A program made the position numbers and the translations under genes. A DNA stretch of 49,671 bases from NCBI RefSeq assembly GCF_001668625.1, contig NZ_LZLJ01000034.1, positions 1-49,671 of the forward strand. The letters run 5' to 3'. This document shows positions 37,159-49,598 of this stretch, in pieces; within the stretch, counting starts at the first letter, position 1, and each line of letters begins with the position of its first letter. Origin of the DNA: Mycobacterium sp. 1274756.6. Its GTDB lineage: Bacteria > Actinomycetota > Actinomycetes > Mycobacteriales > Mycobacteriaceae. The notes below the pieces were generated by a model that made no database searches, was not told the DNA's origin, and saw nothing but the letters and a program-made list of their open reading frames with translations.

Positions 37159-37911
37159 ATGAGTCTGAAACGACGTCTGCCGTTCCTGCGCTGGTCGGTG
37201 CTGCGGATGCTGCCCGGTACCCGCAACATCGGCACCACCGGCCAGATCGGGGATGGCCGTGAAGCCGCGGCCGTCGACTACGTGCTGGCCCACGCGCGCG
37301 CCGGCGACCTCGACCACGTGCTGAGCACCATCGACCGGTTCGCCTACGACAAGTCGATGTTGATGAACATCGGCGACGAGAAGGGCCGGCTGCTCGACGC
37401 GGCGGTGCGCCGCGCCGACCCGAAGCTGGCCTTGGAGCTGGGCACCTATGTCGGCTACGGGGCGCTGCGCATCGCCCGGGCGGCGCCGGCGGCCCGGGTG
37501 GTCTCGGTGGAGTTAGCCGAGGCCAACGCCGCCAACGCCCGCCGGATCTGGGCGCACGCCGGGGTCGCCGACCGGGTCACGTGTGTGGTCGGGACCATCG
37601 GTGACGGCGGGCGCACCCTCGACGTGCTCGCCGAGCGGCACGGCTTCACCGCCGGGTCGCTGGACTTCTTGTTCCTCGATCACGTCAAGGACGCCTACCG
37701 GCCCGACCTGCAGCACATCCTGGAGCGGGGCTGGCTGCACCGCGGCTCGATCGTGGTCGCCGACAACGTGCTGGTGCCCGGCGCCCCGCAGTACCGCGCC
37801 TACATGCGCGAGCAGCAGGACGTCCTGTTCGACACCGTCGAACACAAAACCCACGCCGAGTACCAGACCCTGATCCCCGACCTGGTGCTCGAATCGGAGT
37901 TCCTGGGCTGA
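37159..37911 (+). CDS. SAM-dependent O-methyltransferase (catechol-type)
   Basis: 250 residues. The family core is ALELGTYVGYGALRIA (motif I), VVSVELAEANAANARRIW (SAM ribose acid) and LDFLFLDHVKDAYRPDL, the last carrying the metal-binding Asp region of cation-dependent catechol O-methyltransferases. The N-terminus adds ~70 residues, including YDKSMLMNIGDEKG, the usual cap. The closest M. tuberculosis counterpart by neighbourhood is Rv1703c. The substrate is unknown. It is divergent from parA across 120 bases. Confidence 0.82.
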   Translation: MSLKRRLPFLRWSVLRMLPGTRNIGTTGQIGDGREAAAVDYVLAHARAGDLDHVLSTIDRFAYDKSMLMNIGDEKGRLLDAAVRRADPKLALELGTYVGYGALRIARAAPAARVVSVELAEANAANARRIWAHAGVADRVTCVVGTIGDGGRTLDVLAERHGFTAGSLDFLFLDHVKDAYRPDLQHILERGWLHRGSIVVADNVLVPGAPQYRAYMREQQDVLFDTVEHKTHAEYQTLIPDLVLESEFLG

Positions 37912-38126
37912 AATCAAGCGGTGCCGGCCGGCGGGCGGTCGCTCCCGGCGCCGTCGCCGCGGACCAGCAACCGTTTCATGATGCCTTCGGCGGCAGGCGG
38001 GCCGCCCCCCAACGACCCGCCTCGCGCCCCCGTCCGAAAGTTTCATCCCACGCCGAACCCAGCGCGTAGAGCAATCGATTACCCGAATCTCGCGGGCCGG
38101 CTACCGCCGCGGTGGTCTCGCCGCGA

Positions 38127-39079
38127 TCACCGGGCACGCGGGTGGGCCCCGGCCCACACCTCGCGCAGTGCGTGCACGGTGACCAGCGTGTAGATCTGGG
38201 TGGTGGTCACCGAGGCGTGGCCGAGCAGTTCCTGGACCACCCGCACGTCGGCGCCGCCGTCGAGCAGATGGGTGGCAAACGAGTGCCGCAGGGTGTGCGG
38301 TGAGACCGCGGCGGTCAGCCCGGCGCGTTCGGCGGCGTCGTGCAGCACCTGCCAGGCGCTCTGCCGCGACAACCGCCCGCCGCGCGCGTTGAGGAACACC
38401 GCCGGGGTGCCGCGTCCGCGGCGGGCCAGCTCGGGGCGGCCCCGCACCAGGAAGGCGTCCAGGGCGGCCACCGCGGGCCGGCCGATGGGCACCAGGCGTT
38501 GTTTTCCGCCCTTGCCGTGCAGCAGGACCGACCGGTCGTGGGTGTCGATGTCGTCGACGTCGAGGCCGACCGCCTCGGAGATGCGCGCCCCGGTGGAATA
38601 CAGCAGTTCCAGCAGGGCGCGGTTGCGCAGGGTGAGCGGCCCGTCGGAGGGGCTGTCCCCGCCGGCGGCCTCCAACAGGGCCAGCACCTCATCGACGGTG
38701 AGGCTTTTGGGCAGCCGGCGTCCGGCCGCCGGTGGGCGCACCGTGCGCGCCACGTCGAGTTCGGTGACCCCCTCGGCGGCGGCGAACCGGTGCAGCCCGC
38801 GCACCGCGATCAGGGCGCGGCCGGCCGACACCGCGGAGAGCGGCGCGAGGCCGGCGTCGTCGTCGCCGCGCTGCAACGCCACCACGAATTCGCTGACGTC
38901 GTTCTCGGTGACCTGGCCCAGGTCGTCGATGCCGCGGGCGCTCAGGTACTGCCCGTAGCGGCGCAGGTCGCGCCGGTAGGAGCTGAGGGTGTTGGCGGCC
39001 ACGCCCCGCTCGATCGCCAGGTGGTCGAGGTAGCCGTCGAGTTGGGTGGTCAGGGCCGACGACGCGGCCTGCACGGTGG

Positions 39080-39083
<4 letters not shown>
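38127..39083 (-). CDS. xerD: tyrosine recombinase XerD
   Basis: 318 residues from a GTG at 39083, overlapping the Nudix stop by four bases. The catalytic set is complete: Arg in GARISEA, Lys in HGKGGKQR, His and Arg in [12 protein letters not shown], His in LGHASV and the nucleophile Tyr in TTQIYT. With XerC it resolves chromosome dimers at dif. The position between pyrG/Nudix and the chromosome segregation genes matches Rv1701. Confidence 0.93.
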
Positions 39084-41483
<2,400 letters not shown>

Positions 41484-41570
41484 CTAGCTTGTGCTAGTGG
41501 GGCCTGCCGACCCACGGAATCTCACCTTAACACCCGCTGGGACGCGACGGTGTTGACACGCCCGGCCGCC

Positions 41571-42512
41571 CTACTGCGCGACGGTGACCGCGGTGGCGCC
41601 CGGCCCGATCCCGTACTGGCCGGGGTGCCCGCCGGCGATCAGATCGCCCAGCCCCAGCACCGCGGTGATCCGACCGGATTCGGTGTCGATGTCATCGACG
41701 GTGCTGATCACCGCGGCGGTCCCGGCATCGGCGCGGGCCACCGCGACCGCGGCGGTCCCAGCCGCCGATCCGTCCCGCCCGGCGAGCACGGTGCCCGATC
41801 CGTGCGGCGCCAGCGCGGCGGCGAACCGGGCCACCGTGGTGCCCTGGTTGCCGGCGTCCTCGCCCAAACCGCCCCCGGTGACCACCAGGGCGGTGTCGGC
41901 GGCGCCGAGCCGCTGGTCGCCGTAGGTGAGGAATCCGGTGTCGCGCAGGGCGGCGAGCACGGTCTCGCGTTGGTCGTCGTCGGCGGGTTTGCGGGCCGGG
42001 TCCCGGTTGATCAGCAGCGCGATGCCCAGCAGGTCACCGGCCTGCGAGCCCTGGTCGACCAGGGCGGGGTTGAGCTGGGCGCCTGCGGGCAGCACCGAGG
42101 CGGTCACCACCGAGCGCAGTTTCTCCGCGGAGTCGGCGTCGACGAACTCCTGGGTCAGTGACACCGTCCCGGTGACCGTGCCGCCGGCCAGCCCGGTGAT
42201 GCGCGTGACCGCCGCCACGTCGCCCTGGTCCGCGTCGGGGGTGGTGAAGACGACCACCGACTTGCCCGCCAGAGCGTCGCGCACGATGCGCCCGGCAACC
42301 ACGGAGTTGAAACCGTCGATGGCGCTGAGCTTTTCGTTCAGCGCGTTCTTCTCGTCGTTGAGTTCACTGATCTGAGCGCGCAGGTCCTTCTTCTCGGCGC
42401 GGATGCCGGAGAGCATCGAGTCGGACAGCAGCCCGGAACCGAGCACGACCCCGACCGCCAGCGCGAGGAACACCGCGGCCAGCGAAATCGCATGGTGGCG
42501 TAGAGATATCAC
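41571..42512 (-). CDS. mctB: outer-membrane copper efflux protein MctB
   Basis: 313 residues from a GTG. A single N-terminal helix (AISLAAVFLALAVGVVLGSG) is followed by a coiled-coil segment (SGIRAEKKDLRAQISELNDEKNALNEKL) and a beta/alpha domain. This matches MctB (Rv1698), which lowers intracellular copper by an outer-membrane channel function. The start is 9 bases after the steA stop, so the two are in one transcript. It is the last gene before the pyrG promoter gap. Confidence 0.9.
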   Translation of the reverse strand: MISLRHHAISLAAVFLALAVGVVLGSGLLSDSMLSGIRAEKKDLRAQISELNDEKNALNEKLSAIDGFNSVVAGRIVRDALAGKSVVVFTTPDADQGDVAAVTRITGLAGGTVTGTVSLTQEFVDADSAEKLRSVVTASVLPAGAQLNPALVDQGSQAGDLLGIALLINRDPARKPADDDQRETVLAALRDTGFLTYGDQRLGAADTALVVTGGGLGEDAGNQGTTVARFAAALAPHGSGTVLAGRDGSAAGTAAVAVARADAGTAAVISTVDDIDTESGRITAVLGLGDLIAGGHPGQYGIGPGATAVTVAQ

Positions 42513-42521
42513 CGCAGGCCC

Positions 42522-43703
42522 CTAGGTCAGAAAGCCCTGCACCCACAGCGAGAAGCGGTTCCAGTAGTCCAGGATCCAGTCCAGGACCGTGACGTCGGTG
42601 CGCGAGACCCACAACGCCACGATGACCGCGATCAGCATGGTGAACACCAGCAGCGCGATCGCGCCCGCCGAGACCCGGTTGCGGTACAAGGTGGCGACCG
42701 CTTTGGCGTCGACCAGTTTCTCCTCGACTTTGAGCCGGGTGAGGAACATCGACGGGTTGCTGTGCTGGCGGCTGCGGTCGAAGAACTCCTCGATGCTGGC
42801 GCTGTGCCCGGCGGTGACCAGCAGCGCCGCGCCGTGGTGGTCGGTGAGCAGCAACGCGAGGTCCATCGCCGAGCCGGCCGCCGGGAAGGTCATCGCCCCG
42901 ACGCCGAGGTCCTGGATGCGCTCCAAGCCGGGCGCGTGACCGTCGGCGTCGGCGGGCAGCACCACCTGGGCGCCGCACTTGAGCACCTCGGTGCTGATCT
43001 GGTCGGGATCGCCCACGATCAACTGCGGCCGGTAGCCGCATTTGCGCAGCACGTCGGCGCCGGCGCCGACGCCCAGCAGGATCGGCTGGTACTCCTTGAT
43101 GAATGGTTTGAGCAGCTTGAGGTCGTCGGCGGCCGACGGTTCGTCGCCGACGAGCACCACGTGGCGGCGCCGCAGGTTGATGTCGATGTCCGGGATGCCG
43201 ATGCCGTCGATGAGCAGCGGGCTCTCGCTGCGGATGAACTCGATCGTGTTGCCTGCGAAGGCCTCCAGGTGGGCGACCAGCCCCGACTTGGCCTCGTGCA
43301 TCATCTCGGCGATGTCGTGGTCCGCGCGTTCGACACCGCGCGCCAGCCGCCGGTCCCCGGTGTAGACACCGCCGTCGTGGAGCCGGATCTTGGCGCCGTC
43401 CTTGACCTTCTTGAACACCTCGGGTCCGGTCTCGTCGATGAGGGCTACCCCGTTGGCGACCAGCACCTCCGGGCCCTGATTGGGGTAGCGGCCCGAGATC
43501 GACGGCGCGGCGTTGACGACGGCGAGGACCTGCGCGTCGACCAGCGCGTCGGCGGTGATGCGGTCGAGGTCCTGGGCGTCGATGACGGCGATGTCGCCCG
43601 GGCAGAGCCGCCGCAGGAGCCGGTCGAGGTCGCGGTCGACCCGTGCAGTGCCCACAACACCGGGTCGCGAACTGTTACGGGAGAGCAGCGCTGACATCCT
43701 CAT
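42522..43703 (-). CDS. steA: cell-division protein SteA
   Basis: 393 residues. The domain is that of SteA (Rv1697), related to thiamine pyrophosphokinase: VVLVGDEPSAADDLKLLKPFIKEY and LIVGDPDQIS are typical. One C-terminal helix (AIALLVFTMLIAVIVALWVS) anchors it at the membrane, leaving a short tail. In corynebacteria SteA and SteB act at the septum in peptidoglycan remodelling, with MctB as the SteB-like neighbour. In-frame ATGs at 43703 and 43697 are both possible; the first is used. A candidate MtrA box lies upstream (see 43778). Confidence 0.87.
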   Translation of the reverse strand: MRMSALLSRNSSRPGVVGTARVDRDLDRLLRRLCPGDIAVIDAQDLDRITADALVDAQVLAVVNAAPSISGRYPNQGPEVLVANGVALIDETGPEVFKKVKDGAKIRLHDGGVYTGDRRLARGVERADHDIAEMMHEAKSGLVAHLEAFAGNTIEFIRSESPLLIDGIGIPDIDINLRRRHVVLVGDEPSAADDLKLLKPFIKEYQPILLGVGAGADVLRKCGYRPQLIVGDPDQISTEVLKCGAQVVLPADADGHAPGLERIQDLGVGAMTFPAAGSAMDLALLLTDHHGAALLVTAGHSASIEEFFDRSRQHSNPSMFLTRLKVEEKLVDAKAVATLYRNRVSAGAIALLVFTMLIAVIVALWVSRTDVTVLDWILDYWNRFSLWVQGFLT

Positions 43704-43777
43704 GCGGCGATTCTGGCGGTCATCGCCCGCCGAATCGGGGAGGCGCGCCGTAACAGGGGCCTCAAGAGTGATATCGC

Positions 43778-43795
43778 GTCACATCCGTCACAGGC
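43778..43795 (+). promoter_or_regulatory. candidate MtrA box upstream of steA
   Basis: GTCACATCC and GTCACAGGC are direct repeats with a 9-base period. The GTCACA hexamer pair at this spacing is the published loose MtrA-binding motif. It lies about 75-92 bases upstream of the steA start, in the recN-steA gap. Confidence 0.45.
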
Positions 43796-43820
43796 TTGGT
43801 GGGTCGGTTTGCGGGGCGGG

Positions 43821-45611
43821 CTACCGGTCGGCGGTGTCCTTACCTCCGGGGGTGTCCTTGCGGGCGGCGGCGAGCAGTTCTCGGGCATGGGCGCGGCCGC
43901 TGTCGGATTCGCCGAGCCCGGCCAGCATCCGCGCCAACTCGGCGACCCGTTCCTCGTCGTCGAGGCGCCGGACGCTGCTGGCGCCCTCGGCGCCGGTCCC
44001 CTCGACGGTCAGGTGCACGTCGGCGTAGGCGGCCACCTGCGGCAGATGGGTGACGACGATGACCTGATGGGTGCGGGCCAGCCGGGCCAGGCGCCGACCG
44101 ATCTGGACCGCGGCCCGCCCGCCGACACCGGCGTCGACCTCGTCGAAGACCATCGTGGTCCCGGCTGAGCGCGCGGTCGCGGTGGCCAGCACCACCTCCA
44201 GGGCCAGCATGACCCGGGAGAGCTCGCCGCCGGAGGCGCTTTTGGCCAGCGGCAGCACCGTGGTGCCGCGATGGGCGGTGAACCCGAATTCCACCTGGTC
44301 GATGCCGTCGGCGCCGGCGGCGACCACCTCCCCCGACGGCAGGGTCAGCGCGCCCGGGTCGTGGTCGGCGGCCGGCTGCGGGCTGACCGTGACGGTGAAC
44401 TCGGCGTCGGCCATCGCCAGGCCGGTGAGTTCGGCGGTGATCGCCTCGGCGAGTGCGCCGGCGGCGCCGCGCCGCGCGTCGCTGAGTTGGACCGCTGCCG
44501 CGGCGACCTTCTCGCCCAGCTGCGCCACCCGCTGCTGCAGGGCGCTGACCGCCTCGTCGGAGACGTCGAGTTGGGCCAGCCGCTCCCGGGCCTGGCCGGC
44601 CCAGCCCAGCACCCCGTCGATGTCGGCGGCGTACTTGCGGGTCAGGGTGCGCAGTTCGGCCTGGCGGGCCAGTTTGGTCTCCAGGGTGCTGGCGTCACCG
44701 GGCAGGTCGGCCAGGTAGGCGCCGAGTTCGGTGGCGGCGTCGCCGACGACGGTCAGCGCACCGCCGAGTTGGTCGGCCAGCGCGCTGAGCGCGGTATCCC
44801 CGGCGGCTTCCAGCGCGGTTTTCGCCCGGCCGAGCAGGGCGGTGGCCGAGCGCTGGTCGGCCGGGAAATCGGCGTCGTCGGCGCCGGTCAGCGCCGCGCG
44901 GGCGGCGGCGGCGGCCTCGCGCAGGGTGTCGAGTTCGGAAAGCCGGCGGATATCGGTGCTCAGCGCGTCGTCTTCGCCCGGCTGCGGGTCGACGGTGTCG
45001 ATCTCCTCCAGCGCGAAGGCCAGCCGGTCGGCTTCCTGGGCGAGGTCGCGGGCCCGGTCCCGGCGTTCGGTCAGGTCGCGGCGCGCCGCCAGCCAGCTGT
45101 CGCGCAGTTTGCGGTACTCCTCCAGCCGGGCGGTCACCCCGGCGAAGCGGTCCAGCGCGCCGCGCTGCTCGTCGGGGCGCAGCAGCCGCAACTGGTCGTT
45201 CTGGCCGTGCAGGGTGAGCAGGCCGGTGGTGAAGGCGCTCAGCGACTTGGCGGGGACGCTGCGGCCGCCGAGGTAGGCGCGGGAGCGGCCGTCCCGGCCG
45301 ACCGAGCGCAGCGTGATCACGCTGCCGTCCTCGTCGCGGTCGGCGCCGGAGGCCTCCAGCAGGTCCGCGGCGGTGGTGGCGGTCGTCTCGTCGAGTTCCT
45401 CGGTGCTGAAGCGGCCCTCGACCAGGGCGCGGTCGGCGCCGGAGCGGACCCGGTTGGCGTCGGCGCGGGCCCCGCCGAGCAGGTGCAGCCCGGTCACCAC
45501 CATCGTCTTGCCGGTGCCGGTCTCGCCGGTGAGCACGGTCAGACCGCGGCCGAACTCGGCGGTCGCGGCGCTGATGGCGCCGAGCGATTCGATGCGGATC
45601 TCGGTGAGCAC
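43821..45611 (-). CDS. recN: DNA repair protein RecN
   Basis: 596 residues from a GTG. It is an SMC-like ATPase: Walker A GETGTGKT near residue 30, a central coiled-coil, then the signature SGGELSRVMLALE and Walker B TMVFDEVDAGVGG. It works in double-strand break repair. It is followed on the minus strand by steA after a 117-base gap, and lies 12 bases downstream of nadK. Confidence 0.96.
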   Translation of the reverse strand: MLTEIRIESLGAISAATAEFGRGLTVLTGETGTGKTMVVTGLHLLGGARADANRVRSGADRALVEGRFSTEELDETTATTAADLLEASGADRDEDGSVITLRSVGRDGRSRAYLGGRSVPAKSLSAFTTGLLTLHGQNDQLRLLRPDEQRGALDRFAGVTARLEEYRKLRDSWLAARRDLTERRDRARDLAQEADRLAFALEEIDTVDPQPGEDDALSTDIRRLSELDTLREAAAAARAALTGADDADFPADQRSATALLGRAKTALEAAGDTALSALADQLGGALTVVGDAATELGAYLADLPGDASTLETKLARQAELRTLTRKYAADIDGVLGWAGQARERLAQLDVSDEAVSALQQRVAQLGEKVAAAAVQLSDARRGAAGALAEAITAELTGLAMADAEFTVTVSPQPAADHDPGALTLPSGEVVAAGADGIDQVEFGFTAHRGTTVLPLAKSASGGELSRVMLALEVVLATATARSAGTTMVFDEVDAGVGGRAAVQIGRRLARLARTHQVIVVTHLPQVAAYADVHLTVEGTGAEGASSVRRLDDEERVAELARMLAGLGESDSGRAHARELLAAARKDTPGGKDTADR

Positions 45612-45623
45612 GCGGCCCCGCCG

Positions 45624-46547
45624 TTACTGCCCGCGCCAGCCGGTGACCGGCAACCGGAACTTGCGGACGAGGCGGTCGGTGAACGGGGCGCTGTCCAGCC
45701 GGGCCCATTTCACCGGGATCGCGCCGCTGGTCACCTCCAGCCGGCCCCCGGCCGGCACCAGCATTTCCCGGCGGCCGTCGCAGAAGACCAGCGCATCGTG
45801 GCCGTTGGCCTCCAGTTCGATGGCGATGGCGGCGTGCGGGCTGGTCACCATGGGCCGGGCGAACAGGGCGTGCGCATTGTTGGGGACGACCAGGATGGCG
45901 TCGAGATCCGGCCACAGCAGCGGCCCGCCCGCGGAGAAGGCGTAGGCGGTGGACCCGGTCGGGGTGGAGATCAGCACGCCGTCGCAGCCGAACGTCGACA
46001 CCGGCCGGGCGTCGACCTCCACGATGACGCCGAGCACCCCGAGCCGGGGCCCCTTTTCCAGGCTGGCCTCGTTGAGCGCCCAGCCGCGGTGGATGATCTC
46101 GCCGTCGGCGCGCACCGCCACGTCCAGGGTCATGCGGTCCTCGACCCGGTAGTCGCGGGCGATGACGTGGTCGAGCACGGTGTCGATGGCTTCGGCTTCG
46201 GCCTCGGCGAGGAATCCGATCCGGCCCAGGTTGACCCCCAGCACCGGGATGCCGGCGTTGTGGGCCAGTTCGGCGGCGCGCAGGAAGGTGCCGTCCCCGC
46301 CGAGGACGAGCACCAGTTCGCAGTCCTCGGCCGCGCTGTCGTCGGCGTCGACGACCTCGATCTCCACCCCCATGGCCCGCATGTCGTCGGGCGCCAGGTG
46401 CAGCGAGCCGCGGTCAACGGCCTCCGCGGTGAGCACCCGCAGCGCGATCCCGTGCTCGCCGAGGACCTTCTCCACTCGCCGCGCGGTGTCGGTGGCCTCC
46501 TCCCGGCCGGTGTGGATGACCAACAAGATGGTGCGTTCCGCGCTCAT
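45624..46547 (-). CDS. nadK: NAD kinase
   Basis: 307 residues. [14 protein letters not shown] is the GGDG motif, [13 protein letters not shown] follows, and [14 protein letters not shown] is the second NAD-binding signature. It phosphorylates NAD to NADP using ATP or polyphosphate. It is Rv1695 (PpnK). The start overlaps the tlyA stop by four bases. Confidence 0.95.
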   Translation of the reverse strand: MSAERTILLVIHTGREEATDTARRVEKVLGEHGIALRVLTAEAVDRGSLHLAPDDMRAMGVEIEVVDADDSAAEDCELVLVLGGDGTFLRAAELAHNAGIPVLGVNLGRIGFLAEAEAEAIDTVLDHVIARDYRVEDRMTLDVAVRADGEIIHRGWALNEASLEKGPRLGVLGVIVEVDARPVSTFGCDGVLISTPTGSTAYAFSAGGPLLWPDLDAILVVPNNAHALFARPMVTSPHAAIAIELEANGHDALVFCDGRREMLVPAGGRLEVTSGAIPVKWARLDSAPFTDRLVRKFRLPVTGWRGQ

Positions 46548-47353
46548 TGCGGTCCCTCCGCGACAGCTCGCTGCACGGCCGCGGCCAGATCCGCCCCGGC
46601 CAACGGCCGGTCGGTGCGGGCGCGCAGCCGCAGGAAATATTCGACGTTGCCCGACGGGCCGGGCAGGGGGCTGGCGGTGACGCCGACGGTGTGCCAGCCG
46701 CGCTGCTGGGCGTGACCGGCGACGGCGAGCACCGCCTCGGCGCGCTGCTCGGGTGCATGCACCACGCCCCCGGCGCCGACCTGGCCCTTGCCCACCTCGA
46801 ATTGCGGTTTCACCATGGGCACGATATCGGCGTCGGGAGCGGCGCAGGCGATGAGTGCGGGCAGCACCGTGGCCAGCGAGATGAACGACAGGTCGGCGAC
46901 CACCAGGTCCACGGCGCCGCCGGTTTGCTCGGCGGTCAGGTTGCGCACGTTGGTCCGTTCCAGCACCGTCACCCGCGCGTCGGAGCGCAGCGGCCAGGCC
47001 AGCTGCCCGTAGCCGACGTCGACGGCGACGACTTCGCGTGCCCCGCGGTCCAGCAGCACTTCGGTGAATCCGCCGGTCGAGGCGCCGGCGTCCAGGCAGC
47101 GTTTGCCATTCACGTCGATGGCGAAGGCGTCCAGGGCGCCGATGAGCTTGTGCGCGCCGCGCGAGACCCAGCCGCGTTCGCCGTCGGTGGCGATGGTCAG
47201 CTGCGCGGTCAGGTCGACCGCGGTGGCCGCCTTGACCGCGGGCATGCCGTCGATGCTGACCTTGCCCGCGCTGATCAACTCGGCGGCCTGCTGGCGGGAG
47301 CGGGCCAGTCCGCGGCGGACCAGTTCGACATCAACGCGGCTGCGTCGTGCCAC
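46544..47353 (-). CDS. tlyA: rRNA 2'-O-methyltransferase / haemolysin TlyA
   Basis: 269 residues from a GTG at 47353. An N-terminal S4 domain ([26 protein letters not shown]) is joined to a Rossmann methyltransferase ([49 protein letters not shown]). TlyA methylates C1409 of 16S and C1920 of 23S rRNA and its loss gives capreomycin resistance. The longer frame upstream is a shadow. It is the Rv1694 equivalent. Confidence 0.93.
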   Translation of the reverse strand: MARRSRVDVELVRRGLARSRQQAAELISAGKVSIDGMPAVKAATAVDLTAQLTIATDGERGWVSRGAHKLIGALDAFAIDVNGKRCLDAGASTGGFTEVLLDRGAREVVAVDVGYGQLAWPLRSDARVTVLERTNVRNLTAEQTGGAVDLVVADLSFISLATVLPALIACAAPDADIVPMVKPQFEVGKGQVGAGGVVHAPEQRAEAVLAVAGHAQQRGWHTVGVTASPLPGPSGNVEYFLRLRARTDRPLAGADLAAAVQRAVAEGPQ

Positions 47354-47360
47354 GGGACAC

Positions 47361-47537
47361 TCAGCCCTTCTCCACCGATTCCAGGGCGTGCACCAGGACG
47401 TCGTGGGCCTCGGAGAGGCGGCGCGCGATGTCGTCGAGGTCGGCGTCGATCGGCGCGGAGCCGTCCGCGTCGACCTGCGGGAGCGGGGCGAGCAACGCAT
47501 CGATCTGGGCACGGATCTGGTCGGGTTCGGTCGTCAT
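47361..47537 (-). CDS. small conserved protein (Rv1693-like)
   Basis: 58 residues, the length of Rv1693. Strongly acidic and largely helical (DQIRAQIDALLAPLP then DDIARRLSEAHDVLVHALES). No catalytic motif. The ATG at 47537 is preferred over one at 47549. It lies 8 bases after the phosphatase gene and 7 before tlyA. Confidence 0.75.
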   Translation of the reverse strand: MTTEPDQIRAQIDALLAPLPQVDADGSAPIDADLDDIARRLSEAHDVLVHALESVEKG

Positions 47538-47545
47538 GACGGCTC

Positions 47546-48574
47546 TCACGCTAGTCGATCCGGATCGTTGAGCAGCGACCAGCGCTGCAGGGCGTCGTGT
47601 GCCGCGGCGTCACCGGCGGCGATGGTCGCCGTCCCGGCGTCGAGTCCGGCGTCCCAGACCGCGCGGGCCACGGCCCGCACCACGGCCAGCGGGTCGGGGT
47701 CCTCGGCGTCGGAGTCGGCCGCGGTGACGGTCACCACGGTGTCTTCGACGGCGATCCGCCAGGCCGGGTGGGCGGCGATCGCCAGGTCGGAACTGGCGCG
47801 GTGCAGGCAGCGTAGATCCGCCGCGAGGTAGGTGGGCCGTTCGCCGGGGATGGCGTGCACGGCGTCGCGGGCGGTGTTGACGCCGGTGAGCACCATCAGG
47901 CTGGGCAGTCCGGTGTTGTTGGCGCCGGCGATGTCGGTGTCGAGGCGGTCGCCGACCACCAGGGGGGTGGTGAACTCGCCGCGCTTCAGGGCGTCTTTCA
48001 TCAGCGGCGGTGCGGGTTTGCCCGCCACGTCGGGTTCGGTGTCGGTGGCGGCCCGCAACGCCGCGACCATCGCGCCGTTGCCGGGTAACAGGCCCCGCTC
48101 CGACGGCAGGGTGCGGTCGACGTTGGTGGCCAGCCAGTGGGCGCCGGCCCGGACCGCCAGTGCGGCTTCGGCCAGCTGCGGCCAGCCGGTCGTCGGGGAG
48201 TGGCCCTGCACGACCGCGACCGGGTCGTCCTCGAAACGGCGGACCGGCCGCAGCCCCACCTCGGTGATTTCGGCGGCCAGCGAGTCGGTGCCGACGATGA
48301 GCACCGGGGAGCCGGGCGGCAGCCGGGTGGCCAGTAGCCGCGCGGCGGTCTGGGCGCTGGTGACGACGTCGGCGTCGGCCGCGTGGAAGCCCAGCTCGCG
48401 CAGGTGGGCGGCGACCTCCGCGGCGGTCCGGGAGGCGTTGTTGGTGATGAACAGGGTGCGCCCGGCGGCGCGGTCCAGGGCGTCGACGGCGCCTTCGGTG
48501 GGCTGGTGGCCGCGAAACACCGTCCCGTCGAGGTCGAGCATCAGGCAGTCGTATTCGTCAGCGAGGGTTCCCAT
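47546..48574 (-). CDS. HAD-family glycerol-3-phosphate phosphatase
   Basis: 342 residues. The HAD motif I is LMLDLDGTVFRG with nucleophile Asp, motif II is FITNNAS, and motif IV is VVGDRLDTDIAGA. The NagD-type cap follows motif II. The M. tuberculosis homologue Rv1692 is the D,L-glycerol 3-phosphate phosphatase of glycerophospholipid recycling. A C-terminal ~80-residue domain of unknown use follows. A one-base gap separates it from the upstream TPR-like gene. Confidence 0.9.
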   Translation of the reverse strand: MGTLADEYDCLMLDLDGTVFRGHQPTEGAVDALDRAAGRTLFITNNASRTAAEVAAHLRELGFHAADADVVTSAQTAARLLATRLPPGSPVLIVGTDSLAAEITEVGLRPVRRFEDDPVAVVQGHSPTTGWPQLAEAALAVRAGAHWLATNVDRTLPSERGLLPGNGAMVAALRAATDTEPDVAGKPAPPLMKDALKRGEFTTPLVVGDRLDTDIAGANNTGLPSLMVLTGVNTARDAVHAIPGERPTYLAADLRCLHRASSDLAIAAHPAWRIAVEDTVVTVTAADSDAEDPDPLAVVRAVARAVWDAGLDAGTATIAAGDAAAHDALQRWSLLNDPDRLA

Positions 48575-48575
48575 C

Positions 48576-49400
48576 TCAGGCCAGCTCACTGATTCGGTCT
48601 TCGGCGTCGGTGACGCCGTCGGTGTCCGCGGCGGCCGACCGGAGGAACCATTGCAGCGCTTCGTCGCGGCGGTCGAGTGCGAGCAGGGTGTCGGCGTAGG
48701 CATAGAACAGTCGCGCCGCGGTGGGCCCGGTGCGGTCGGGATCCAGCTGCGGGGTCGACAACAGCGTCAGCGCGGCGTCGAGCTGGCCGAGGTCGGCGCG
48801 GGCGCCGGCGGCGACGATGCGCAGTTCGTCGGCGTCGTCGCCCTCGAGTTGGGCGGCTTCGGGTCCGCGGGCCAGGTCGATGGCGCGTTGGGGGCGGCCG
48901 AGGCCGCGTTCGCAGTCGGCGATGACCGGCAGCAGCGCTGATTTGCTGCCCATCCGGCGCGCGGCGCGCAACTCGGCCAGCGCCTGCGCCCAGTCGCCGC
49001 AGTGGTAGGCCGCGATCCCGACGGCTTCGCGAACCGCGGCGATGCGTGCCGCCCGGGCGCGTGCGGCGCGGGCATGTTCGAGGGCGGCGTGCGGGTCCTC
49101 GTCGAGCAGCGTGCCGGCCACGACCAGGTGCCGGGCCACCGCGTCGGCGGTGAAGCGGTCCAGCGTGGACAGTTCGCGCCGGATCTCCGGGGCCAACTGC
49201 TTGGCCTCCACGTCCTCGGGGATCGGTGGGCCGGCCGGCGCGGGCCGGGTATCGGGGTCGGCGCCGGCCTGGGGTTGGGTGCGGGGGGCGCGGCCGGGGC
49301 CGGAGGAGCGTGGTGCCTGCCGCTTGGGGCGTGGGCCGCGCCGGGGGCCGTCCGCCGCCGGGCCCGGCCGGCGTTCGCCGCCGTTGCGTTCGGTCACCAT
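48576..49400 (-). CDS. TPR-like protein (Rv1691 family)
   Basis: 274 residues. The first ~65 are a low-complexity Arg/Gly/Pro segment. The rest is helical with TPR-like repeats (AREAVGIAAYHCGDWAQALAEL; ARLFYAYADTLLALDRRDEAL), probably a protein-binding scaffold. The ATG at 49400 is used; the frame could extend to 49487. It is the first protein gene after the rRNA operon, and its promoter must lie in the 198-base gap. Confidence 0.8.
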   Translation of the reverse strand: MVTERNGGERRPGPAADGPRRGPRPKRQAPRSSGPGRAPRTQPQAGADPDTRPAPAGPPIPEDVEAKQLAPEIRRELSTLDRFTADAVARHLVVAGTLLDEDPHAALEHARAARARAARIAAVREAVGIAAYHCGDWAQALAELRAARRMGSKSALLPVIADCERGLGRPQRAIDLARGPEAAQLEGDDADELRIVAAGARADLGQLDAALTLLSTPQLDPDRTGPTAARLFYAYADTLLALDRRDEALQWFLRSAAADTDGVTDAEDRISELA

Positions 49401-49554
49401 TGCCGCCTTTCGCGTCGTGTTCCGCGCCGACGGGTAACGGGTACGGGCCGCCGGCGCCGACTCAATTGCGTCGGGCCGCCGCGCCATTTCCGATATCGCA
49501 TTGCGTTATCGGCGTATCCGGGTCGGGCGACCCGTGCCATTCTTGTTTTTTATA

Positions 49555-49591
49555 CACCTGTGCCCCCCAACAAAAGTGGGGGGCACAGGTG
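49555..49591 (-). terminator. rRNA operon terminator hairpin
   Basis: Perfect 14-base inverted repeat CACCTGTGCCCCCC (49555-49568) / GGGGGGCACAGGTG (49578-49591) with a nine-base AACAAAAGT loop, directly after the 5S 3' end. On the minus strand it is followed by an A-rich stretch, not a U-tract. Confidence 0.75.
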
Positions 49592-49598
49592 GTGTGTG

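Noticed and set aside
44271..46715. 814-residue plus-strand open frame
   Set aside because: Antisense to recN and nadK, with repetitive Gly/Val/Ala composition.
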